Shown one piece after another: positions 1-5,860 of a stretch of 6,284 nucleotides of DNA. The stretch's first letter is position 1. The number at the start of each line of letters is the position of its first letter. The DNA is taken from the NCBI GenBank assembly GCA_013043945.1, contig JABEUW010000139.1, positions 1 through 6,284 on the forward strand, written 5' to 3'. The notes below the pieces were generated by a model. The model searched no databases and was not told the DNA's origin. It was given only the letters and a program-made list of their open reading frames with translations. Source of the stretch: Vulcanimicrobiota bacterium (GTDB lineage: Bacteria > Vulcanimicrobiota > Vulcanimicrobiia > Vulcanimicrobiales > Vulcanimicrobiaceae). Made by a program: the position numbers and the translations under genes.

Positions 1-13
1 CAACTTTCGTCTC

Positions 14-1237
14 ATGATATTCAAACGTATCGTTCCCATCTTCGCATCGCTCGCGCTGCTGATTTCAGTCACCGGGTTCGGTGCGATACCGCGCGCGAAA
101 GTCGTGCTCGGCGACGAAGTCTTTCTGCGCTCGACCTGGCACGATCTGCACGGCCGTTGCGTCGGCGTCGTCACGAATCAGACTGGGGTCACCTCGCAAC
201 TCGTGAATATCGTCGATGCGATTCGCGAAAATCCGCATATCTGCATCAAGGCGATCTACTCCCCCGAACACGGCCTGCGCGGCGATCAACTCGCGGGGCA
301 TTTCGTCTCGTCGTATCGCGATCCGCGCACCGGGCTCCCCGTCTATAGCCTCTACGGGCCGCAGCGTATGCCGACCGCGGCGATGCTCCGCGGCGTCGAC
401 GTGCTGCTCTTCGACATTCAAGATGTCGGCGATCGTGCGTACACCTATATCTCCACCATGGCCGAAGTCATGAAGGCGGCCGCTCGATATCACAAGAGCA
501 TCTGGGTGCTCGACCGCCCAAACCCGATCGGTGGTGAAATCGTCGAGGGCCCGGTCCTCGACCCGCGCTTTCGATCGTTTATCGGGCTCTACCCGATTGC
601 GATGCGCCACGGCATGACGATCGGCGAACTCGCTGAGATGTTCAACAACGCGTTCGGGATTCACGCGCATCTGCGCGTCGTCAAGATGATCGGCTGGCAC
701 CGTTCGATGCTCTGGAATCAGACGGGCTTACGCTGGGTCGAGAGCTCGCCGAATATCCCCACCTGGCAGACGACGCTCGTTTACCCGTGTACCGGACTCA
801 TCGATAACGGCGGCATCAATAATGGCGTCGGCACGGCGAAGCCGTTTTTCTATGCCGGATATCTCGGCATGCCCGCCTATTCGTATGCAAGCGAGCTCAA
901 CGCCGCGCATCTCCCCGGGGTCTATTTTCGCCCCGCGGCATGGTCGCCGTTTTTCGGGTTTTGGCGCGGCCGCGAACTGAGCGGAGTCGAGCTCTACGTC
1001 ACCCATCCCCATCACTTTCGCAGCGTCGAGACGGCGGTGGAGTTACTCGTCGCAGGGCATCGGTTGATGCCGCGGCTTCGCATCAATGCGCGCGGGATGG
1101 ATAACGATTGGGGCACCGACGCCGTTCGGCTCGGGCTCGAACGCGGCGAGAGCGCCGCGCAAATCATCAACGGTTGGCAACCGGCGCTCGCCCGATTTAT
1201 GAAGCTACGCGCGAAGTATTTACTCTATCCGAATTAG
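14..1237 (+). CDS. DUF1343 / NamZ-family exo-beta-N-acetylmuramidase-like exported protein
   Basis: A 407-residue protein of the DUF1343 (YbbC/NamZ) family. Characterised members are exo-lytic beta-N-acetylmuramidases that remove MurNAc from the non-reducing end of peptidoglycan fragments during wall recycling. Residues 1-24 look like a signal peptide (basic MIFKR, then a hydrophobic run), so it is probably exported or lipid-anchored elsewhere in the envelope. Family hallmarks in order: GVVTNQTG (51-58), SPEHGLRGD (83-91, with the conserved Glu85), LFDIQDVGDRAYTY (132-145), LDRPNPIGG (166-174), SPNIPT (245-250) and the C-terminal WQPALARFMKLRAKYLLY. Length is normal for the family. The central block normally reading roughly FEGTNxSxGRGT is here IDNGGINNGVGT (263-274), so several usually conserved residues differ and substrate specificity may too. 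ATG at 14 fits the signal peptide, but the frame stays open to the window edge and no Shine-Dalgarno is visible in the 13 bases before it. Fold family is sure; exact substrate is inferred. Confidence 0.88.
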   Translation: MIFKRIVPIFASLALLISVTGFGAIPRAKVVLGDEVFLRSTWHDLHGRCVGVVTNQTGVTSQLVNIVDAIRENPHICIKAIYSPEHGLRGDQLAGHFVSSYRDPRTGLPVYSLYGPQRMPTAAMLRGVDVLLFDIQDVGDRAYTYISTMAEVMKAAARYHKSIWVLDRPNPIGGEIVEGPVLDPRFRSFIGLYPIAMRHGMTIGELAEMFNNAFGIHAHLRVVKMIGWHRSMLWNQTGLRWVESSPNIPTWQTTLVYPCTGLIDNGGINNGVGTAKPFFYAGYLGMPAYSYASELNAAHLPGVYFRPAAWSPFFGFWRGRELSGVELYVTHPHHFRSVETAVELLVAGHRLMPRLRINARGMDNDWGTDAVRLGLERGESAAQIINGWQPALARFMKLRAKYLLYPN

Positions 1238-1242
1238 CCGCC

Positions 1243-1284
1243 GTCACCCCAAGTAGCGCGACGATTCTGTCACCCCGAGTAGCG
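1243..1284. repeat. Two direct copies of GTCACCCCRAGTAGCG, period 26
   Basis: GTCACCCCAAGTAGCG (1243-1258) and GTCACCCCGAGTAGCG (1269-1284) differ at one base of 16 and are spaced 26 bases apart. They resemble the GTCACCC-type intergenic repeats scattered through many bacterial genomes; that resemblance is from memory, and the copy number in this genome cannot be judged from one window. Confidence 0.7.
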
Positions 1285-1304
1285 CCCCTCGGCGAGGTCG
1301 GGGT
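1272..1304 (+). terminator. Bulged hairpin downstream of the NamZ-like gene (possible terminator or REP-type hairpin)
   Basis: ACCCCGA (1272-1278) pairs perfectly with TCGGGGT (1298-1304). Inside it CCTC (1287-1290) pairs with GAGG (1294-1297) around a 3-base loop, leaving an 8-base bulge on the left arm only. It lies about 35 bases past the NamZ stop. No T-run follows, so a classical intrinsic terminator is not supported; a transcript-end stabiliser or a dispersed palindromic repeat is equally possible. Confidence 0.35.
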
Positions 1305-1546
1305 AAACTCCGCGGCGTATCGAGGGACATTCCACGCTATTCGATAGACGCCTCGAAACGATACGAGATCGATTATCCGGCGCACGACGGTTGCGGTAGC
1401 ACCCGACGAGCGATTAAGCGAGCGGCGAGGACCCTGACATTGCTTGTCCAAGCCGCGAGCGTCTAGCGAGGAGCGGTGCGCCGCAATCGTCGTGCGCGTG
1501 TGTGCCGCGCGCATCGGTACGTCTCCCTCGGTACGCCCACCTCGAG

Positions 1547-1562
1547 AGCTACGCGGGATGAC
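1547..1562. repeat. Inverted relative of the 16-base repeat, next to the pilZ stop
   Basis: AGCTACGCGGGATGAC read on the opposite strand is GTCATCCCGCGTAGCT. This matches the second left copy (1269-1284) at 13 of 16 positions and the first (1243-1258) at 12 of 16. It sits 7 bases before the pilZ stop codon, so the interval 1243-1562 has imperfect inverted termini. Confidence 0.5.
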
Positions 1563-1569
1563 ATTGCGG

Positions 1570-2085
1570 CTAGTCGTCGTTGCGGCGCGTGCGTAAGAAG
1601 TTGAGTTGCCAGAGGTGGATGAAGCGCTGCAATTCTTCTTGAACGGGCGGCGGCGTATCGACGAACGCCATTCCGTATGCGAACTTCTGCATAGCGAGAT
1701 CGTAGAATGGAGCGAGCGCTTTGCTTCGCAGGCGCATCGGATCGAAGCCCGGTGGGCGCTCGCGAACCATCTCGGGGCGTAACCCGAAGGGCGTCTGTTT
1801 GAACACCTCTTTGTCGACCGTCATCTCGTCGAGAAAATCGGCGGGCAACTGAATATCGAGATGGAGCAGCGAGCCTTTGATCAGGTCCTCGTCGGTGACC
1901 AGGCGGAGGCCTCCCGCCGAGAGATCGTTTGCAAGCGCCGATCGGCGCCCTTTTCGACCATCGAGTTCGTAGAAAACCTCGAATTCGACCGGCATACGAA
2001 ACGCCGAGCGCTTCTGCTGCACGCCGGGCTGCGCGCGAAGCATGCTCTTGGTCGTCGGTTTCTTCTTTTTCCCGAACATGAACAT
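1570..2085 (-). CDS. PilZ-domain protein, probable c-di-GMP receptor
   Basis: A 171-residue soluble protein with one PilZ domain. PilZ domains bind cyclic di-GMP through an RxxxR motif and a (D/N)xSxxG motif. Both are intact here: R26-SAF-R30 at the start of the domain and D54-LSAGG (54-59) about 25 residues later. The first 20 residues are short and basic (FGKKKKP) with no membrane segment. Between residues about 82 and 130, after the central strands, there is a longer Pro/Arg-containing insertion. The final strand and helix follow (YGMAFVDTP, then a helix ending LWQLNFLRTRR). The protein has no output domain, so it would act by binding a partner on c-di-GMP sensing (motility, exopolysaccharide or similar); the partner is not visible. 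ATG at 2085 is used here; Met3 (2079) is an equally possible start, and neither has a Shine-Dalgarno at normal distance. The gene diverges from the glcDE cluster and converges on the NamZ gene. Confidence 0.85.
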   Translation of the reverse strand: MFMFGKKKKPTTKSMLRAQPGVQQKRSAFRMPVEFEVFYELDGRKGRRSALANDLSAGGLRLVTDEDLIKGSLLHLDIQLPADFLDEMTVDKEVFKQTPFGLRPEMVRERPPGFDPMRLRSKALAPFYDLAMQKFAYGMAFVDTPPPVQEELQRFIHLWQLNFLRTRRNDD

Positions 2086-2151
2086 TTGCCGTCGAGCCGT
2101 TAAGCCGGGCAGGCGCCTCTTCCTGCATGCCCAAACACCTAGCAGAGAACC
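2086..2151. promoter_or_regulatory. Divergent spacer between pilZ and the glcD cluster
   Basis: These 66 bases must carry the promoters of both the leftward pilZ gene and the rightward glcD cluster, unless they lie inside the genes. I see no convincing -35/-10 pair on either strand. GCAGG (2109-2113) and CCTGC (2122-2126) form a 5-base inverted repeat around 8 bases that include a GGCGCC palindrome (2112-2117); this could be an operator but is weak. The role is inferred from geometry only. Confidence 0.4.
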
Positions 2152-3534
2152 GTGCTGATCGAACGACTTACCGAAGCGCTAGGAGCCGATGCCGTCAAGA
2201 CCTCTCCGGAGGACCTTGCATGTTACTCCTTCGACGCATACAGCCAGGGCGTGCTTCCGAGCGCGGTCGTGCTGCCGACCTCTGCCGCGCAGGTGAGCGC
2301 AGTGGTAAAGATTGCGCGCGATCTCGAGGAGCCCTTGATCGCTCGCGGCTCGGGAACCGGCCTCTGCGGCGGTGCGACGCCGGTACGCGCGGGGATCGTG
2401 CTCTCGTTCGCACGTATGAATCAGTTGCTCGAGCTCGACATCGAAAACCGCCGGGTCCGCGTCGCACCGGGGCTCGTCAATCTCCAGCTGAGCGAACGAA
2501 TCGCGCCGACCGGCTATTTCTACGCTCCCGACCCGGCATCGCAACGCGCGAGCACGATCGGGGGCAACATCGGCACGAATGCCGGCGGCCCGCACTGCCT
2601 CGCCTACGGTACCACCGTCAATCACGTACTCGCCTTGGAGATCGTCGACGATTGCGGCGAGTGCTTTACGACCGGCGTGGAGGATCTCGGCTACGACCTC
2701 ACTGCGCTCCTCGTCGGGAGCGAGGGGACGTTGGGCATCGTCACCTCGGCCTGGGTTCGCCTCCTCCGCATTCCCCCGGCGACCGGGGTCTGGCTCGCCG
2801 CCTTCCCCAGTATCGAGAGCGCCTCGGAGGCCGTCAGCGCGATCGTTGGAGCCGGGATCGTTCCGACCGCTCTGGAGATGATGGATGCCACGATCGTTCG
2901 GGCCGTCGAGAGCGCCTATGCCGCAGGGTACCCCGAGGACGCGGCGGCGGTGCTACTCGTTGAGTCCTCCGGAGAGCCCGAGGAAGTTGCGAGCGCAGAC
3001 GCCGCGATCGCACGGATCGCTCGCGCCCACGGAGCCACGAAGTGGCAGGCTGCCAAGAACGCCGAACAACGAGACGCGCTCTGGCGCGGGCGCAAAGGCG
3101 CCGCCGGCGCCGTCGGGCGTATCGCGCCGAACTATTACACCCAGGACGTCTGTGTCCCACGGACGCGCCTCCCCGAAATGTTGGCAGCGGTCGACGAGGC
3201 TGCACGAAACCACGAGATCGTCGTCGGCAACGTCTTTCACGCCGGAGACGGAAACCTGCATCCGCTTCTGCTCTACGATAAGCGCGACGCTCGACAGGTC
3301 GCCGCGGTTATCGAGATCGGGAATATCGTATTGGCACGCGCCGTCGAGCTCGGCGGCACGATCAGCGGCGAGCACGGCGTCGGCATCGAAAAACGAAACG
3401 GAATGTCGATGGTCTATCGCACCGAGGATCTCGCGGCGATGGCGTGCGTTCGCGATGTCTTCGATCCGCATGCGCTCCTGAATCCCGAGAAAATTTTTCC
3501 CGCGGGTATATCGTGTCGCGAGATGCGCACGTGA
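2152..3534 (+). CDS. glcD: FAD-linked oxidase, glycolate oxidase subunit GlcD-like
   Basis: A 460-residue flavoprotein of the GlcD / D-lactate dehydrogenase / D-2-hydroxyglutarate dehydrogenase superfamily. It would oxidise glycolate (or a related D-2-hydroxyacid) to the 2-oxoacid and pass electrons to a partner subunit. The N-terminal FAD-binding (PCMH) domain shows ARGSGTGLCGG (64-74), PDPASQ (126-131), IGGNIGTNAGGP (136-147) and GSEGTLGI (189-196). The C-terminal oxidase domain shows HAGDGNLHP (363-371) and GGTISGEHGVG (401-411), supplying His363, His370 and Glu407, equivalent to the metal-binding residues in this superfamily. It ends with FDPHALLNPEKIF (437-449). Length matches known GlcD proteins (about 470-500). 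The start is GTG at 2152: an in-frame TAG at 2140-2142 rules out anything earlier, and only a weak AGAGAA precedes it. No signal peptide is seen, so it is cytoplasmic, perhaps membrane-associated through partners. The glcE-like gene starts inside its stop codon. Substrate could also be D-lactate; the glcE neighbour favours glycolate. Confidence 0.9.
   Translation: MLIERLTEALGADAVKTSPEDLACYSFDAYSQGVLPSAVVLPTSAAQVSAVVKIARDLEEPLIARGSGTGLCGGATPVRAGIVLSFARMNQLLELDIENRRVRVAPGLVNLQLSERIAPTGYFYAPDPASQRASTIGGNIGTNAGGPHCLAYGTTVNHVLALEIVDDCGECFTTGVEDLGYDLTALLVGSEGTLGIVTSAWVRLLRIPPATGVWLAAFPSIESASEAVSAIVGAGIVPTALEMMDATIVRAVESAYAAGYPEDAAAVLLVESSGEPEEVASADAAIARIARAHGATKWQAAKNAEQRDALWRGRKGAAGAVGRIAPNYYTQDVCVPRTRLPEMLAAVDEAARNHEIVVGNVFHAGDGNLHPLLLYDKRDARQVAAVIEIGNIVLARAVELGGTISGEHGVGIEKRNGMSMVYRTEDLAAMACVRDVFDPHALLNPEKIFPAGISCREMRT
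3531..3534 (+). promoter_or_regulatory. GTGA stop/start overlap, glcD to glcE
   Basis: The TGA stop of glcD (3532-3534) overlaps the GTG proposed as the glcE start (3531-3533). No good Shine-Dalgarno precedes it (only GCGAGATG nearby), which suggests that glcE is translated by ribosomes finishing glcD. A second in-frame GTG at 3513 is an alternative start. Confidence 0.6.
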
Positions 3535-4727
3535 ACGACGCAGCAATCTCCGAAGCGCTCGCCGATGCCTCCGCAAATCGTCGGCCGGTCGCGCTGCGTG
3601 GAGGAGGCGTCTTTGCCGGGATGCAGCGCGGCGTTATCGACGCCGACGAACTCGATCTTCGCGCGCGCCGTGCGGTGCTCGAATACGAAGCTCGCGACCT
3701 CACGATCGCCGTCGAATGCGGCGTCACCGCCGCGCAGTTGGAGCAAACGTTGCGCGAACGGCGTCAGTTTCTGCCACTCGATGCACCCAATTCGGTGCAA
3801 GCGAGCGTCGGCGGAATTCTCGCTGCGGGCTGGAGCGGCCCACGCCGCCATCGCTACGGACGCCCCCGCGATCTCCTCATCGGCAGTGCATTCGCACTCG
3901 CCGACGGAACGCTCGCGCGCGCGGGCGGCATGGTCGTCAAGAACGTTGCCGGCTACGATCTCAGCCGTCTCTTCGTCGGATCGCTAGGAACGCTCGCGGT
4001 TCTTTTGCGTGCGAACTTGAAGGCGTTGCCGCTTCCGGAATGCGCGCGTATTTTTCTCGCCTCGCTCCCTGCCGGAACGCGCGAACGCGCATTCGCACAG
4101 GTGCGCAATCTCCGCCCCGAACCCTCCGCCGCCTGGTGGATCTCCGGCTTCAACCACGAGATCGACGGCGATCCCGGCGACGACGGCCGCATCGCGATCA
4201 TGCTCGAATGCGAAAGTGCCCTGCTCGAACGCGCGACGTTGGACTGGCGCGCCGCTCTCGGCCGCGCCGGGATTCCCGAGACGCGACTGCTCGACGCGGG
4301 CGCCCATGCCGCGTTCTCCCGATTGCTCGACGCTCCGATGCAGCTACCCGGCGCGCACGCGCTCACCTACCGCAGCCCTTCGCTCCCATCGCGCGGGCTC
4401 GATCTCGCCGATGCGATGGCCGGGGTTATCGATCGCTTCGAAATGCAACGCGATCTGCTCGTCGATATCATGAACGGCGACGTCACGGCACGCGCGAGCG
4501 GCGATGCGGCAAGCTTCGCACAGATGGTCGGCATGCTCGACGATGCTCTCCACGATCTCGCGCCACGCGCGCGCATTCTCGCCGGGGGCGGCGATGCTCA
4601 CGATCGTTTGGACTGCTTCGGGTTGTTGCCAAGCGCGCTTTCGCGTATGCGCGCACTCAAGGAGCGTTTCGATCCACACGGCATTTTGAACCCCGGTGTC
4701 GCTTTTTTTGATGGCCGACATACGTGA
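3531..4727 (+). CDS. glcE: FAD-binding oxidase, glycolate oxidase subunit GlcE-like
   Basis: A 398-residue protein matching GlcE, the second flavin subunit of bacterial glycolate oxidase (GlcDEF). It has a PCMH-type FAD-binding half and a divergent C-terminal half. Visible signatures: LRGGG (22-26); LDAPNSVQASVGGILAAG (83-100) followed by SGPRRHRYGRPRDLLIG (102-118); and KNVAGYDLSRLFVGSLGTLAV (137-157), which is close to the KNVAGYDLSRLMVGS block of enterobacterial GlcE. It ends with FDPHGILNPG, the usual C-terminal block. It is some 50 residues longer than E. coli GlcE (about 350), mostly in the C-terminal half. The reading frame is open back to an ATG at 3444, but that would give a non-homologous extension overlapping glcD, so GTG 3531 was chosen. 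The next gene begins inside its stop codon. The Fe-S subunit GlcF, normally adjacent, is not found in this window. Confidence 0.86.
   Translation: MNDAAISEALADASANRRPVALRGGGVFAGMQRGVIDADELDLRARRAVLEYEARDLTIAVECGVTAAQLEQTLRERRQFLPLDAPNSVQASVGGILAAGWSGPRRHRYGRPRDLLIGSAFALADGTLARAGGMVVKNVAGYDLSRLFVGSLGTLAVLLRANLKALPLPECARIFLASLPAGTRERAFAQVRNLRPEPSAAWWISGFNHEIDGDPGDDGRIAIMLECESALLERATLDWRAALGRAGIPETRLLDAGAHAAFSRLLDAPMQLPGAHALTYRSPSLPSRGLDLADAMAGVIDRFEMQRDLLVDIMNGDVTARASGDAASFAQMVGMLDDALHDLAPRARILAGGGDAHDRLDCFGLLPSALSRMRALKERFDPHGILNPGVAFFDGRHT
4724..4727 (+). promoter_or_regulatory. GTGA stop/start overlap, glcE to terpene synthase
   Basis: The TGA stop of glcE (4725-4727) overlaps a GTG (4724-4726) that is the first possible start of the DUF2600 gene, because an in-frame TGA lies at 4709-4711. 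No ribosome binding site is apparent before it, so coupling to glcE translation is likely. The arrangement repeats the glcD/glcE junction. Confidence 0.6.
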
Positions 4728-5809
4728 GGTTAAACGGTGAAATCTTCGCTGCGACGCGTATCGTTCTCTTCAGCCCGGTCCGTCGTCGCCTGCTCTTTCA
4801 ACGCCCGCGTTTAGCGGGCGATCTCGCACGTTTTCTTTTGCGTGTCGTTCCCGAAGCCAAGCGCGCCTTACGCGCCATTCGGCAACGCGCGCGGACGATT
4901 CCCGACCCGCTCCTTCGGCGCGAAGCGCTCTCGAGTATCGAGATGAAGTCCTACCACGTCGCCGGAGCGGCAGTGCTCGCGACCTTTCTGCCGCAAGCGC
5001 CGATGCGGAAGTACATCAACCTCGTGGCCCCTCTCGAGAGCCTGTACGATTACCTCGACAATCTCTGCGATCGCCACCCGGCAGTTGCACCGGAAGCGTT
5101 TCCAGTTCTCCATCAAGCGATCGCCGATGCATGCGATCCGGCGGCACCGTTACGCGATTATTATGCCTCCGGTCCCATCGGCGACGACGGTGGTTATCTG
5201 CGCGCGCTCGTCACCGAGGTGCAGGCGCAACTGCGAAGCATTCCCGGCGTCGAGGCGCTCGTGCCCTTTGCACGGGAGGCGGCGTCGTTGTATGCGCGCA
5301 TGCAAACCACCGTCCACGGTGAGGCGGAAGGCCGCATTCGAGCCTGTCGTTCCTGGTTCGAAGAGCGGCGTTCGGAGTATCCGCAGTTGCGCTGGAACGA
5401 ATTCGTTGCGGCAACGGGCTCCCAATTCCAAGTCTATGCGCCGCTCTTTGCTTTACTCGATAGTGGGCCGGCAAGCGTCGAACCGTCGTATCGCGCCTAC
5501 TTTCCTTCCGTCGCCGCGATTCACGTTCTGCTCGATTCTTTTATCGATCGTGCGGAGGACCGAGAGCACGGCGATCTCAATTTGGTCGACCGCGCCGACG
5601 ATGCGTCCGAGATCGCTACGCGCTTTGCCGCACTCGCCGACGATGCGGAAGCAAAAATTACGCATCTCGGCAACCCGCGGGCACACGGCTTTACCTTGCG
5701 TATTATGGCCCTGTTCTACCTTTCGCACCCAAAAATCGAACGCGAAGGATACACCCGCGAAGCCGATGCGCTGCTCGCGCGCCTCGAACGCTCCTTCGCT
5801 GCGAGCTAG
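4724..5809 (+). CDS. DUF2600 / YtpB-family large terpene synthase (tetraprenyl-beta-curcumene synthase-like)
   Basis: A 361-residue protein closely resembling the DUF2600 family. Its studied member, Bacillus subtilis YtpB (about 367 residues), converts heptaprenyl (C35) diphosphate to tetraprenyl-beta-curcumene, a precursor of sesquarterpenes later cyclised by a squalene-hopene cyclase homologue. The family's two Asp-rich, presumably Mg-diphosphate-binding sites are intact: DYLDNLCDR (109-117; D109, D112, D116) and the block at 271-286 beginning DSFIDRAED and ending GDLN (D271, D275, D279, D284). Also typical are IPDPLLRREALSSI (59-72), SYHVAGA (76-82, in place of the Cys-Gly-rich segment of Bacillus proteins) and MALFYLSHPKI (328-338). 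It is full length with no broken motif. A helical, mainly soluble protein is expected; there is no signal peptide. Translationally coupled to glcE, an unusual partner. Prenyl chain length and product cannot be read from sequence; no prenyl synthase or cyclase gene is nearby. Confidence 0.85.
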   Translation: MRLNGEIFAATRIVLFSPVRRRLLFQRPRLAGDLARFLLRVVPEAKRALRAIRQRARTIPDPLLRREALSSIEMKSYHVAGAAVLATFLPQAPMRKYINLVAPLESLYDYLDNLCDRHPAVAPEAFPVLHQAIADACDPAAPLRDYYASGPIGDDGGYLRALVTEVQAQLRSIPGVEALVPFAREAASLYARMQTTVHGEAEGRIRACRSWFEERRSEYPQLRWNEFVAATGSQFQVYAPLFALLDSGPASVEPSYRAYFPSVAAIHVLLDSFIDRAEDREHGDLNLVDRADDASEIATRFAALADDAEAKITHLGNPRAHGFTLRIMALFYLSHPKIEREGYTREADALLARLERSFAAS

Positions 5810-5850
5810 CTGCAACCACTCTCCCCTCCCTCGGCGTTCCACGAGTGATC

Positions 5851-5855
5851 GGAGG
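5851..5855 (+). promoter_or_regulatory. Strong Shine-Dalgarno GGAGG before the epimerase gene
   Basis: GGAGG is followed by AAAAT and then ATG at 5861, a near-ideal 5-base spacing. This fixes the start of the downstream gene and is the only clear ribosome binding site in the window. Confidence 0.85.
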
Positions 5856-5860
5856 AAAAT

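Larger units (their letters stand above)
1238..1569. other. Gene-free convergent intergenic stretch bounded by inverted repeats
   Basis: These 332 bases lie between the stop of the NamZ-like gene and the stop of the leftward pilZ gene. I find no ORF with recognisable protein features and no tRNA-like or rRNA-like fold. The stretch holds two direct copies of a 16-base repeat at its left end, an inverted relative at its right end (1547-1562), a bulged hairpin (1272-1304) and a 9-base direct repeat TGACATTGC (1435-1443 and 1559-1567). It could serve as a bidirectional terminator zone or be a degenerate copy of a dispersed intergenic repeat. Only the repeat structure is seen; the role is inferred. 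Confidence 0.6.

Noticed and set aside
65..700. 211-codon open frame on the minus strand
   Set aside because: It is antisense to the clearly homologous NamZ-like gene; its composition follows from the high-GC codon pattern and no family motif is visible.
1108..1347. Small ORF running from the NamZ gene into the intergenic repeat
   Set aside because: It starts inside NamZ, has no ribosome binding site and its tail simply translates the repeat region.
1463..2134. 223-codon minus-strand open frame overlapping pilZ
   Set aside because: It is Arg-rich, low in recognisable structure and in a different frame from the pilZ product, which has intact PilZ motifs; a shadow frame.
2127..2963. 278-codon plus-strand open frame within glcD
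   Set aside because: Extremely Arg/Ser-rich, overlaps glcD in another frame, no motif; typical out-of-frame translation of a GC-rich gene.
3716..4711. 331-codon plus-strand open frame within glcE
   Set aside because: Arg-rich shadow of glcE; the glcE frame carries all the conserved blocks.
4737..4811. Short GTG ORF behind a GAGG sequence at the start of the terpene synthase
   Set aside because: GAGG (4726-4729) sits well placed before GTG 4737, but that frame ends at TAG 4809 after 24 codons and resembles nothing; the DUF2600 frame is supported by homology.
5804..5811. AGCTAGCT palindrome at the terpene synthase stop
   Set aside because: Eight bases only and spanning the stop codon; no further stem and no T-run, so it is not called a terminator.
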